From Streptococcus sp. CF8_St5-11 (GTDB lineage Bacteria; Bacillota; Bacilli; Lactobacillales; Streptococcaceae): 64,000 nucleotides of DNA. The notes under the pieces were generated by a model. The model was not told the origin of the DNA. It was given only the letters and a program-made list of their open reading frames with translations, and did not search any database. The DNA is taken from NCBI RefSeq assembly GCF_024295625.1, contig NZ_JANCOJ010000001.1:558001-622000 (forward strand), in the 5' to 3' direction. This document shows, piece after piece, positions 36,841 to 45,926 of the stretch (positions are counted from its first letter, which is position 1; each line of letters begins with the position of its first letter). The position numbers and the translations under genes were made by a program.

Positions 36841-36905
36841 AAAAAAGAGAGCAGGACAGAAACGCCATTGTTTAGAAACGCTTCATCGTCCTGCTCTTGC
36901 ACAGT
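36841..36905. repeat. partial relative of the three-hairpin repeat
   Basis: GAGCAGGAC / GTCCTGCTC encloses AGAAACGCC and is followed by TGCACAGTTGA, matching the first hairpin and junction of the 184-bp repeat. The stem differs from it (GTGGGAC to GCAGGAC) on both arms, so pairing is preserved. It lies between the 81-codon gene and capA. Confidence 0.6.
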
Positions 36906-36932
36906 TGATTGATTCATATAAATGATCGATCA

Positions 36933-37136
36933 TCACTTTTTATCGTTTGATTTGGACAAGCTGATTGCAACCATGACAAGACTTAGGAAAAACGCCGAAA
37001 GCAACCCTTTTGTCGTCCGATTCATAAAAGGTTGATGAAATACTAAATGATTATAGGCAGTAAATCCTAATCCAATCAGAGTCACCATAGCCGAAAGCGC
37101 AAAAATCGTTAACCACAAATTTCTTTTTTTCATCAT
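36933..37136 (-). CDS. small two-helix membrane protein
   Basis: 67 residues from the ATG at 37136 (the next codon is also ATG and has better spacing from GGAG; a start at 37178 is less likely). Two hydrophobic helices (about 6-26 and 42-60) flank a short basic loop. The C-terminus is SKSNDKK. I do not recognise the family. It lies downstream of the RRNPP-like regulator, with a terminator and an inverted repeat between, so it may be a regulated target rather than a cotranscribed gene. Confidence 0.6.
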   Translation of the reverse strand: MMKKRNLWLTIFALSAMVTLIGLGFTAYNHLVFHQPFMNRTTKGLLSAFFLSLVMVAISLSKSNDKK

Positions 37137-37233
37137 AAACTCCTTTTCTCTAAAATGAATGTTTGGGAAATGAATCAACTAAAAGATCGTCCTACAACAT
37201 CCAAAATATACCGATTCAACAAACAGTTATATA

Positions 37234-37246
37234 TCCTACTGTAGGA
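37234..37246. promoter_or_regulatory. palindrome between regulator and small membrane-protein gene
   Basis: TCCTACTGTAGGA is a perfect 13-bp palindrome next to a TATATA -10-like box on the minus strand, about 100 bp before the small ORF. A single TCCTACA half site recurs near 37191. It may be an operator for the adjacent regulator. Confidence 0.4.
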
Positions 37247-37300
37247 AATAAAGTTTTCTGATATCTTTGCCTTTTTTATGATTTCAGTCTAACATAAAAT

Positions 37301-37334
37301 GAAAAAAGCAACATGACTTAAACGTCGGGTTGCT
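37301..37334 (-). terminator. terminator of the regulator gene
   Basis: AGCAAC / GTTGCT hairpin with a 16-base loop followed on the minus strand by TTTTTTC. It overlaps the regulator's stop codon. Confidence 0.7.
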
Positions 37335-38220
37335 AAAAATCGTTCTTTTTTTCTTCTAATAATCTTTGTACCAGCACTTCATCATCCAATAATTCAGCAA
37401 ATGTAATTGCCTTTCCATACAACTCCTCAGATTTCTCCTTGCTCTTTTCCACATGGAGCATATATTTTGCTTTAAACATATAAATAAGAGGTTTGTAATA
37501 AACATGTCTCGTCTTATCAATTACATCTTCGAAAGTTTGAATATATTTAAGCGTACATTTTTCTTCCAACTGAGCTAGCAAAACAAGCAATATTTTTTCC
37601 AACTGTGTCAGGTATTCCTTGTCCCTATAATCTATGTCAAGCATTACTTTATCAGCCAACTCCTGAAAATACCTTTTATCTTCTAATCCTACAGCACAGC
37701 AAAAAAAGTAGAGTTCAATAATTAACAAATCATTAACCGTATAAATTGTTTTCTTTAAGATTTGTTGAAAGTATTCTTCTAAAAGAGCAAAACCATATCT
37801 CACATCAGAACTATTATAAATATCTAGACGCGCTTGAATCACATCTATAAGTAATTGTTCATCCTCTGGAAGAAGATCGTAGTAACATTCCCCAATTTCT
37901 TCTAAAATCGCTTGTTTCCGCTCAATTCGTTCTCGATCCGCATAGGTCGGACTATCTACCAATTCTTTCTTTAACCTTAGATAATCTTTTGGTATTTCAA
38001 TTTTGTCAATATCAACAAAATACTGAACTTCGACATTCAGTTTTTTCGCTAAATATATTAATTTGGGTACAGTGGGCATAGCCTGACCATTCTCAATTCG
38101 GGCTAATTGCCGAATAGTCAATTCAGTTTCATCATCGCAAATATCTGCTTGTGTATATTTTCTATCTAGTCGTGTAGATTTTATTTTTTTCCCAATCTCT
38201 TTTTTTAAATCTTTCATCAT
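37333..38220 (-). CDS. XRE-family regulator with helical repeat domain (RRNPP/TprA-like)
   Basis: 295 residues. The N-terminal helix-turn-helix (about 5-60) reads KKIKSTRLDRKYTQADICDD and IRQLARIENGQAMP. The remaining 230 residues are helical and repeat-like, the architecture of peptide-sensing RRNPP regulators such as PlcR and TprA. Those sense a short secreted peptide, usually encoded next to the gene; I found no convincing pheromone precursor within 300 bp. The start has no strong ribosome site; ATG at 38217 is an alternative. It may control the small membrane-protein gene. Confidence 0.75.
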   Translation of the reverse strand: MMKDLKKEIGKKIKSTRLDRKYTQADICDDETELTIRQLARIENGQAMPTVPKLIYLAKKLNVEVQYFVDIDKIEIPKDYLRLKKELVDSPTYADRERIERKQAILEEIGECYYDLLPEDEQLLIDVIQARLDIYNSSDVRYGFALLEEYFQQILKKTIYTVNDLLIIELYFFCCAVGLEDKRYFQELADKVMLDIDYRDKEYLTQLEKILLVLLAQLEEKCTLKYIQTFEDVIDKTRHVYYKPLIYMFKAKYMLHVEKSKEKSEELYGKAITFAELLDDEVLVQRLLEEKKNDF

Positions 38221-38448
38221 CAGTACATCTCTACTAATTACATCTTATACTAATTTTAACACATACTTTGTTAGAATAACGAAAACCTTTTCATATTTTC
38301 CTTAAAAAGCACCCTAACTTGAAAATCATGCTCCTTATTTATAAAAGTGGCTTCTGTCTCTCAGAATGTGGATTTTTTTCTTACCTAAGGCAACCCAAGT
38401 GGTATTGCAGAAAACATCATCACAATTTTCAACTGATGCAAGCATCTA
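38221..38448. other. gene-free stretch upstream of the regulator
   Basis: AT-rich sequence between the regulator and repeat copy C. Only weak short frames occur, without ribosome sites; no hairpin or promoter stands out apart from the region near the regulator's own start. Confidence 0.4.
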
Positions 38449-38594
38449 CTGAAACTTTCCGATGTGAGAAAAGTGCCTGAAACAATGATGTTTCAGGCAC
38501 TCGGGAGTTTTGGAACCTTAGGTCCAAAACTAAGTCATGGAACTTCTATGAAGTTCGCTGACGTCCGTACTCACCTAAGGAAAGTTTCTAAGAT
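38449..38594 (+). repeat. structured 138-bp repeat, copy C
   Basis: Core 38451-38588, exactly 138 bp. Hairpin 2 reads GTGCCTGAAACA/TGTTTCAGGCAC. Hairpin 3 reads AGTTTTGGA/TCCAAAACT, which differs from copies B and E by one compensated base pair. It lies 10 bp from the msrAB stop with no other terminator between, so msrAB transcripts must run into it. Confidence 0.9.
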
Positions 38595-38604
38595 GCTTTT
38601 TCTA

Positions 38605-39540
38605 TTATTTCAAAGCTTTTAACAAATAATCATAGCCTTCTTGCTCCATTTCCTCTTTTGGAATAAAGCGCAGAGAGGCCGAATTGATACAATAGCGAAG
38701 ACCACCCTGGTCTTTTGGTCCATCGGTGAAGACATGGCCTAGATGGGCATTGCCTGAGCGGGAACGAACTTCGATCCGCTCCATCCCGTGGCTATGGTCC
38801 TGGTAATAGTGGACGACATCTTTGGCAACGGGACGGGAGAAACTTGGCCAGCCACAGCCAGACGCAAACTTATCCTTGGCAAAAAAGAGAGGCTCCCCCG
38901 TCGTAATATCCACATAGATCCCCTCTTCAAAGGTCTGGTCATAGGCATTGTGGAAAGGACGTTCCGTCGCGCTTTCTTGAGTGACTTGGTACTGCTCTGC
39001 TGTCAGTTTCGCCTTTAGGATTTCTTGATCTGGCTTCTGATAAGCTGCTGGATCAATCAAGGGCTGCTCAGCATCTGTCACATCGATATGGCAATAGCCT
39101 CCAGGATTCTTCTTCAGGTAGTCTTGATGGTAGTCCTCCGCCAAAATATAGTGGCGCAAGGGTTCTAGTTCAACCGCAATTTTGCGTCCCAGTTGCTTCT
39201 CTTCTTCCGCAAACACTTGGGCGATCACTTCACGATCTGCCTCGTCTGTATAATAGACACCCGTCCTATATTGGCGGCCTCGATCATTTCCCTGTTTGTT
39301 AATGGATAAGGGATCGATCACCCGGAAATAGTAGAGCAGAATCGCTCGTAGAGTGATCTTGTCTGGATCGTAGATAACTTGTACAGTCTCTGCATGATCC
39401 GTTTCCTTAATCAGTTGGTAATTGGTCGTTTCTACCTGGCCATTGGCATAGCCCACCGTCGTCTGTTCTACACCGGGGATCCGTGAAAAATATTCCTCCA
39501 AGCCCCAAAAACAGCCACCTGCTAAATAAATCTCTGCCAT
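38605..39540 (-). CDS. msrAB: fused methionine sulfoxide reductase MsrA-MsrB
   Basis: 311 residues. The N-terminal MsrA domain has its catalytic cysteine in [11 protein letters not shown] (about 10). The C-terminal MsrB domain (from about 175) has the partner motif ASGCGWPSF and the catalytic cysteine in [11 protein letters not shown] (about 283). It lacks a signal peptide, so it is the cytosolic form of the streptococcal fused enzymes and repairs both methionine sulfoxide epimers, using thioredoxin. It is a likely partner of the peroxide-producing SpxB metabolism. Ribosome site AGTGAGGAAAAAAG. Confidence 0.95.
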   Translation of the reverse strand: MAEIYLAGGCFWGLEEYFSRIPGVEQTTVGYANGQVETTNYQLIKETDHAETVQVIYDPDKITLRAILLYYFRVIDPLSINKQGNDRGRQYRTGVYYTDEADREVIAQVFAEEEKQLGRKIAVELEPLRHYILAEDYHQDYLKKNPGGYCHIDVTDAEQPLIDPAAYQKPDQEILKAKLTAEQYQVTQESATERPFHNAYDQTFEEGIYVDITTGEPLFFAKDKFASGCGWPSFSRPVAKDVVHYYQDHSHGMERIEVRSRSGNAHLGHVFTDGPKDQGGLRYCINSASLRFIPKEEMEQEGYDYLLKALK

Positions 39541-39635
39541 CTTTTTTCCTCACTTCCTGCATTCCCCACAAGGAACGCTTCTCATCTATTAGCTCCATCA
39601 TAATCCAAGAGCCTCAGATTTTCAAGGATTCTGCA

Positions 39636-39670
39636 TCAAAAATCCCTTCTACTATATGTAAAAGGGATTC
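39636..39670 (-). terminator. terminator after the 28-codon ORF
   Basis: Minus strand AATCCCTT / AAGGGATT hairpin followed by TTT. It lies 9 bp past the stop of the small ORF on the same strand. Confidence 0.65.
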
Positions 39671-39678
39671 AATCCTTC

Positions 39679-39765
39679 TTATTTTTCAAATAAGAAAAAG
39701 AGCGAGTAGTAGAAATTCCAAAACGAAATGCTTAACTGATGTAGAAAATCATGAAGAACTACCAT
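39679..39765 (-). CDS. 28-residue small ORF with a canonical ribosome site
   Basis: ATG at 39765 is preceded by AGAGGAGGTGTTGGTC, a complete Shine-Dalgarno at ideal spacing, and the frame ends in TAA at 39679-39681. The product starts MVVLHDFLHQLSI and has a strongly aromatic, hydrophobic second half ending SLFFLFEK. A terminator follows at once. It may be cotranscribed with the 109-residue protein gene 50 bp upstream. Size and hydrophobicity would suit a membrane peptide, type I toxin or signalling peptide, but no family is recognised. Confidence 0.45.
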   Translation of the reverse strand: MVVLHDFLHQLSISFWNFYYSLFFLFEK

Positions 39766-39815
39766 GACCAACACCTCCTCTGAATATCTGTGGACAAACA
39801 CAAAGCTAGTATCAA

Positions 39816-40145
39816 CTACAAAACCACCGTCGGTCCGTAGACCTGTAACTGAGGCTTCACTACCTCATAATGCCAGTGATCATAAGCTCGCCAAGCTTGA
39901 AAGGCTTCTTCGTTCAATGCTAGCCCGCCCAGACCAATCAATAGACTGGCGGTCTGATAAAACTTTTCCAACTCGATCAACAAGCGATTGTCTACCCGCC
40001 TAGCCTTTCGTAAACCTTTCAACATCTGCTCCAGATTTTCTCGAAATCGAAAGGCATCTGGACTGGGGGTGAATCCTTTCAAAAAGGCTGTTTGAAGAAG
40101 GCTGACCGTCGTCCTTGCCTCTTGAATCACATCCCTTTCTTCCAT
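39816..40145 (-). CDS. small helical soluble protein of unknown function
   Basis: 109 residues from the ATG at 40145 (AAGGTGATTGCT ribosome site; a start at 40172 adds nine less likely residues). The sequence is predicted helical throughout, with charged and leucine-rich segments such as LEQMLKGLRKARRVDNRLLI, and ends QVYGPTVVL. The four-helix look and size are compatible with bacteriocin-immunity-type proteins, but no family motif is visible, so I leave the function open. It lies downstream of pyrD on the same strand. Confidence 0.6.
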   Translation of the reverse strand: MEERDVIQEARTTVSLLQTAFLKGFTPSPDAFRFRENLEQMLKGLRKARRVDNRLLIELEKFYQTASLLIGLGGLALNEEAFQAWRAYDHWHYEVVKPQLQVYGPTVVL

Positions 40146-40250
40146 AGCAATCACCTTCCTTTTCACCTCCATTGTACACCTTTTTCTCTCTATAAAAATG
40201 GAAAATTCCTAAAACTAGGAACAGAATGTTCTCTCTTGACAAGAAACTAT

Positions 40251-40285
40251 AAAAAACTTCCCCAAGTTTCTACTTGAGGAAGTTC
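40251..40285 (-). terminator. terminator of pyrD
   Basis: Minus strand GAACTTCCTCAAGT / ACTTGGGGAAGTTT hairpin with one mismatch, followed by a T-run, just past the pyrD stop. Confidence 0.85.
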
Positions 40286-40296
40286 TTTTCGAAAGA

Positions 40297-41232
40297 TTAG
40301 TCAATGTAGCGCAATTTGCCACGGAAGTCTTCCAGGCTTTGGTAGCCTTTTTCTTCCATGATGGCTTTGAGTTCCGCAGTGATGCGTTCAAAAGCCCCCA
40401 CTCCTTCTTTATGAAGCGTAGTTCCGATTTGTACCATACTAGCCCCACATAGAATATGTTCAAAGGCATCACGACCGGTCAAGACACCACCAGTCCCTAT
40501 AATCTGAATTTCTGGATTCAGGCGTTGGTAAAAGGCATGAACATTAGCAAGGGCAGTTGGTTTGACATACTCTCCACCAATCCCACCAAAGCCGTTCTTC
40601 GGACGAATTACCACGGATTCATCTTCAATGTAGAGACCATTCCCTACGGAATTGACACAATTGACAAACTTAAGCGGGTATTTGTTAAAGATCGCTGCTG
40701 CTTGATCAAAATGAACGATGTCAAAATAAGGGGGTAACTTGATACCTAGAGGTTTGGTGAAATAGGCAAAGACCTCTGACAAGATCCGATCAGTCGTATC
40801 AAAGTCATAAGCAATCTGAGGTTTCCCAGGGACATTAGGGCAAGAGAGGTTCAGTTCTGTCAAGCCTTTAAAGTCGCTGTCTTGCACCTTTTTCAAGATG
40901 GTATGGGTCTCTTCAGGAGACATGCCGACAAGAGATAAGAAGAAGGTCCGGTCAGGATCTATTTTTTGCAACTCCAATAAGTAATCCAAATAATAATCCA
41001 AGCCTTGGTTGGGAAGGCCCATCGAATTGATCGAACCAAGTGGCACATCATGATAGCGTGGCTCGGGATTTCCTGCACGGAATTCTAAGGTCGCTGTCTT
41101 GGTCACAAAAGTCCCAGCAGCTGAGTTTTTCACTTCCTCTAATTCCTCAGTAGTCATACAGGCTACACCCGCCGCATTCATCAGGCAGTTGTCAAATTCA
41201 AAACCAGCAATTTGCGTTTTTGTCGATACCAT
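40297..41232 (-). CDS. pyrD: class 1A dihydroorotate dehydrogenase (fumarate-linked)
   Basis: 311 residues, soluble, without the electron-transfer partner PyrK. The active site carries the class 1 cysteine in the NCVNSVGNG region, lysine positions in VTKTATLE and the FMN-binding [13 protein letters not shown] (about 250). Class 1A enzymes oxidise dihydroorotate to orotate with fumarate as acceptor, in pyrimidine synthesis. Strong ribosome site AAAAAGGAGTAC and an extended -10 TGGTATAAT (41298-41306) upstream. Single-gene unit with terminator. Confidence 0.93.
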   Translation of the reverse strand: MVSTKTQIAGFEFDNCLMNAAGVACMTTEELEEVKNSAAGTFVTKTATLEFRAGNPEPRYHDVPLGSINSMGLPNQGLDYYLDYLLELQKIDPDRTFFLSLVGMSPEETHTILKKVQDSDFKGLTELNLSCPNVPGKPQIAYDFDTTDRILSEVFAYFTKPLGIKLPPYFDIVHFDQAAAIFNKYPLKFVNCVNSVGNGLYIEDESVVIRPKNGFGGIGGEYVKPTALANVHAFYQRLNPEIQIIGTGGVLTGRDAFEHILCGASMVQIGTTLHKEGVGAFERITAELKAIMEEKGYQSLEDFRGKLRYID

Positions 41233-41403
41233 CTTGTACTCCTTTTTGAAACACCCATCAACAGAATCGTTCGGGATGCTCTCTATTTTCTTCTTTCATT
41301 ATACCATCACTTGGAAGCTTCCGGACAAACAAAGCTAAAAATTCTTCCAAACATTCGGAGTTTCCTAGCCGCAATAAAATTTTCAGAAAATTCAACTTTT
41401 TTC

Positions 41404-41432
41404 TTTACAAGCCAAAAAAAGTCTGCTATAAT
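41404..41432 (+). promoter_or_regulatory. promoter of gdhA
   Basis: TTTACA, 17-bp spacer, TATAAT, about 100 bp before the gdhA start, leaving a leader of roughly 90 nt. Confidence 0.8.
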
Positions 41433-41489
41433 GATCCATGTAATAAAACGTGACATTGTTTGTCAACTGTCTCAAAGCCATTCCCCTAG

Positions 41490-42878
<1,389 letters not shown>

Positions 42879-42921
42879 TCAATCGATATTTTTCTTTGAG
42901 ACCTTCGGGTCAAAGCCTCTC

Positions 42922-42956
42922 AACTCCTGAAACCAGTATGTTTCAGGAGTTTTTTT
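42922..42956 (+). terminator. terminator of gdhA
   Basis: AACTCCTGAAAC / GTTTCAGGAGTT hairpin followed by T residues, about 45 bp past the stop. Confidence 0.9.
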
Positions 42957-43014
42957 GTAGCTACCGACCTCTATCAAGTCAACCCGACCAAGGGAGAAAA
43001 ACCATTTTTAAGAC

Positions 43015-43060
43015 AAGGGGCTCGACCGTCTCTAGTGGGGAGATGTGAGCCTTCTTTTTT
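43015..43060 (+). ncRNA. hairpin with T-run, possible small RNA or second terminator
   Basis: AAGGGGCTC pairs with GAGCCTT, with an inner CGTCTC/GAGATG helix, and seven T residues follow. gdhA already has a terminator 60 bp upstream, so this could end a separate short transcript or be a leader structure ahead of the 105-residue protein gene. Confidence 0.35.
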
Positions 43061-43156
43061 TCTGTATCTTTTTCTAAAAAAATTTTATTTTTTTTACTTT
43101 ACCCCCTTGCATTTTTAATAAATTAGTATTAAACTATAGCAAAAGGAGGTGTGCTT

Positions 43157-43474
43157 ATGTTTCTTTTAGCTCAAGAAAAATCAGATACGATCGAATTCCT
43201 TAAGTCTGAATTGGTCCAATTACTCTCCAATATGCGACAAGAAATCGCAGCTAGCCGTCAATCACAGACCGGCGCAGCTTGCCATCATATTGAATATTGC
43301 ATGGACAAGATCCAAAGGGCAAAAAGTTCAGTAGCCATTGCCCTCCCGATCGAATCCTTAAATCTTGAAATCACGACTATGATGCGCAAGCAACTCATCG
43401 TCTTGCCACCAGAAGCTCGAAAAAATTGGGACCAGATTAAAAAGCTGGATTTCAAATACTGCCACTTAAAATAG
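43157..43474 (+). CDS. small helical protein of unknown function
   Basis: 105 residues from the ATG at 43157, which lies at perfect spacing after AAAGGAGGT. The protein is mostly helical and charged, with no membrane segment and two cysteines (ACHHIEYCMDKIQ) in the middle. The end is KLDFKYCHLK. I do not recognise a family. The gene stands alone and is followed by the second copy of the 184-bp repeat, whose first hairpin probably terminates it. Confidence 0.65.
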   Translation: MFLLAQEKSDTIEFLKSELVQLLSNMRQEIAASRQSQTGAACHHIEYCMDKIQRAKSSVAIALPIESLNLEITTMMRKQLIVLPPEARKNWDQIKKLDFKYCHLK

Positions 43475-43477
43475 ACT

Positions 43478-43664
43478 AAAAAAGAGAGTGGGACAGAAAT
43501 CGGTAATTCGTTAGAATTCGATTTCGTCGTCCCACCTCCGCACAGTTGAGTAGTGCTGTAAAAGCTGATGAAATCAGCGTAGTAGAGCCCACTCAACCAC
43601 TGCGTCTTGCTCGACAATCCAAAAACAATTGAGAGGCTAGGACTTTTGTCCCAGCCTCTTTTTT
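43478..43664 (+). repeat. 184-bp three-hairpin repeat, copy 2
   Basis: Same sequence as copy 1 (18495-18678) in opposite orientation, differing at about three positions. Hairpins: GTGGGAC/GTCCCAC, a central GCTGATGAAATCAGC, and GAGGCTAGGAC/GTCCCAGCCTC. It separates two convergent genes and can terminate both. Confidence 0.85.
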
Positions 43665-43667
43665 GTG

Positions 43668-44516
43668 TTACATGATCCCGTTCTTTCCTGTCGGTAGGCT
43701 AATCCCTGCTTCCATCAAGGCATCATGGTAGAGTTTATAGTAGGTATGATAGACAGTCGTCTGAGTTCCATTTTGTGCAGTCATCGCAATACGGAAAGAA
43801 TAACGACCATTTTTTTCAATCTGTGGGCCTAAAATCGTAGGACCTGTCAACACTTCTGGGTGTTTGTCTTGTTCAGACTGATTGACCTGAGCAATCACCT
43901 GATAGATCTTGTCGAGATCGGTATTTGCATCTAGCGGAATATCGATCAGCACGCGCATATCACCACGTGAGAGATTGCTGACGACGGTGATGTTGCGATT
44001 CGGGACAAAGTGGAGAGTCCCATCAAAGTCCCGCACCTGGGTCGTGCGAATCCCGACACTGCTGACGATGCCGGCAATATTAATAGACCCATTCGTGAGA
44101 CGAACATTGTCTCCCACGTCCAACTGGCGTTCTAAAAGGATAAAGAAACCATTGACCAAATCGGAAAGGAAGCCCTGGGCTCCCATCCCGATCGCCACCC
44201 CAGCAATCCCAGCACCAGCCAATAGACTAGAGACTGGAAGACCGAGGAGCGACAAGATCCAGTAGATCAAGATAAAATATAAGCAGTAGTTCAAGAGACT
44301 CTCTACTAAACGGAGAATGGTTTTTTTACGGGCTTCATCCTGCACCGTATACTTAAAAGAAGGGGTTAATATCCGCTTGACCAGGCTATGGATGACCTTT
44401 TTAGCGATAAAAAATAAGAGAAAGACAAAAATCAGGGAGATGCATTTTGAAATTAGGTCATCAAAAATCTTTGTCCAGTCTATTTTACTGAAATAACGTT
44501 GGAAAGCTTGACTCAT
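43668..44516 (-). CDS. mscS: MscS-family mechanosensitive channel
   Basis: 282 residues. Three N-terminal membrane helices lead into the pore helix AGAGIAGVAIGMGAQGFLSD, whose Gly/Ala pattern is the MscS gate. The soluble domain follows, with DVGDNVRLTNG and VPNRNITVVSNLSRG. The length matches E. coli MscS. It opens under membrane tension and releases solutes on hypo-osmotic shock. It is transcribed alone, convergent with the 105-residue protein gene across repeat copy 2. Confidence 0.92.
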   Translation of the reverse strand: MSQAFQRYFSKIDWTKIFDDLISKCISLIFVFLLFFIAKKVIHSLVKRILTPSFKYTVQDEARKKTILRLVESLLNYCLYFILIYWILSLLGLPVSSLLAGAGIAGVAIGMGAQGFLSDLVNGFFILLERQLDVGDNVRLTNGSINIAGIVSSVGIRTTQVRDFDGTLHFVPNRNITVVSNLSRGDMRVLIDIPLDANTDLDKIYQVIAQVNQSEQDKHPEVLTGPTILGPQIEKNGRYSFRIAMTAQNGTQTTVYHTYYKLYHDALMEAGISLPTGKNGIM

Positions 44517-44593
44517 TTATTCGGGCCTTTCTAACAAAGAATAGTATGATTATATCAAATATTCGGAAATAAGGCTATTTTTTAAAAATTTCA

Positions 44594-44622
44594 TTGCTTT
44601 TGCCCCCTAACTATCGTATAAT
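44594..44622 (+). promoter_or_regulatory. promoter of sstT
   Basis: TTGCTT, 17-bp spacer, TATAAT, 31 bp before the start codon. Confidence 0.75.
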
Positions 44623-44653
44623 ATTCCTTAATTATTTTTTAAGGAGGCCTTAC

Positions 44654-45871
44654 ATGATTCATCGACTGATTACCACTTGGAATAAAACCAACCTTATGAA
44701 AAGGATCGCAATCGGGATTGTACTTGGTGTCGTTCTAGCACTTGTATTTCCGAAAGCAACTGGGATTGGACTCTTAGGTCAGTTCTTTGTCGGGGGGCTC
44801 CGTGCCATCGCACCCCTTCTGGTCTTTGCACTCGTCGCAAATGCTCTCTCCCAACACCAAAAAGGAACAGAGACCAATATGAAAAAGGTCATCGTCCTCT
44901 ATCTCCTAGGAACCTTTGCAGCTGCCTTCGTCGCTGTTTTGATCAATTACATCTTCCCGATCACCATTACCCTGACTGGAAAGGCCGCTGAAGGATCCTC
45001 TCCAAACGGGATTGGCGAAGTGATTAGTAACCTCTTACTCAAGATCGTCGACAACCCGGTCAACGCCTTGCAGCAAGCCAACTACATTGGGATCCTTTCT
45101 TGGGCCACTGTCTTTGGGATCGCCATGAGAGAGGCCAGTGAACATAGTAAAGACCTCCTGCAAACCCTAGCAGATATCACTTCAAAAATTGTCGAGTGGA
45201 TTATCAACCTAGCTCCATTTGGGATCTTGGGCTTAGTCTTCACGACCATCGCTGGCCAAGGACTCAGTGCCCTTAGTAACTACGGGATTCTCTTGGTAGT
45301 ATTGGTGGGAACGATGGCTTTTGTCGCTCTGGTCATCAATCCATTGATCGTCTTTTTCATGATCCGCAAGAATCCCTATCCCCTTGTTTTTAAATGCCTT
45401 CGTGTCAGTGGGGTAACAGCCTTCTTCACCAGAAGTTCTGCAGCCAACATCCCTGTCAACATGCGTCTCTGTGAAGAATTGGGGCTGAATCCAGATACCT
45501 ATTCTGTCTCCATTCCGCTTGGTTCAACCATTAACATGGCAGGCGCAGCCGTGACGATCAATATTTTGACGCTAGCTGCTGCCAATACTTTGCACATTCA
45601 GGTTGACTTTGGAACGGCGCTCATTCTGAGTGTCGTAGCGGCTATCTCTGCTTGTGGAGCATCTGGAGTTGCGGGAGGATCTCTCCTTCTCATCCCTGTT
45701 GCTTGTAGCCTCTTTGGCATCACCAACGATTTGGCCATGCAAGTCGTCAGTGTCGGCTTTATCATCGGGGTCATTCAAGACTCTTGTGAAACAGCCCTCA
45801 ACTCTTCGACAGATGTGCTCTTCACTGCCATCGCAGAAATGAGCAGCTGGCCAAAAGAAAAACGCTATTAA
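44654..45871 (+). CDS. sstT: sodium/serine-threonine symporter
   Basis: 405 residues from the ATG at 44654, chosen for its AAGGAGGCC ribosome site; the longer frame from 44594 begins inside the promoter. About eight membrane helices and two hairpin loops place it in the dicarboxylate/amino-acid:cation family. Visible motifs are [11 protein letters not shown] and [15 protein letters not shown], the substrate and sodium sites. It should import serine and threonine with sodium. Single-gene unit with a shared terminator. Confidence 0.92.
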   Translation: MIHRLITTWNKTNLMKRIAIGIVLGVVLALVFPKATGIGLLGQFFVGGLRAIAPLLVFALVANALSQHQKGTETNMKKVIVLYLLGTFAAAFVAVLINYIFPITITLTGKAAEGSSPNGIGEVISNLLLKIVDNPVNALQQANYIGILSWATVFGIAMREASEHSKDLLQTLADITSKIVEWIINLAPFGILGLVFTTIAGQGLSALSNYGILLVVLVGTMAFVALVINPLIVFFMIRKNPYPLVFKCLRVSGVTAFFTRSSAANIPVNMRLCEELGLNPDTYSVSIPLGSTINMAGAAVTINILTLAAANTLHIQVDFGTALILSVVAAISACGASGVAGGSLLLIPVACSLFGITNDLAMQVVSVGFIIGVIQDSCETALNSSTDVLFTAIAEMSSWPKEKRY

Positions 45872-45892
45872 AAGATCCTATCTCAAATAGAC

Positions 45893-45926
45893 AAGAAAAC
45901 CCAGACCTCGCGATCTGGGTTTTCTT
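45893..45926. terminator. bidirectional terminator
   Basis: Perfect arms AAGAAAACCCAGA / TCTGGGTTTTCTT with an 8-base loop, between the convergent sstT and symporter genes. Confidence 0.9.

Noticed and set aside
37153..37242. 29-codon plus-strand frame between regulator and small membrane gene, considered as pheromone precursor
   Set aside because: It lacks a signal-peptide-like hydrophobic start and a ribosome site.
43285..43617. Minus-strand frame across the 105-residue gene and repeat copy 2
   Set aside because: It has no ribosome site and its beginning is fixed by the repeat; a matching peptide does not occur as a gene elsewhere.
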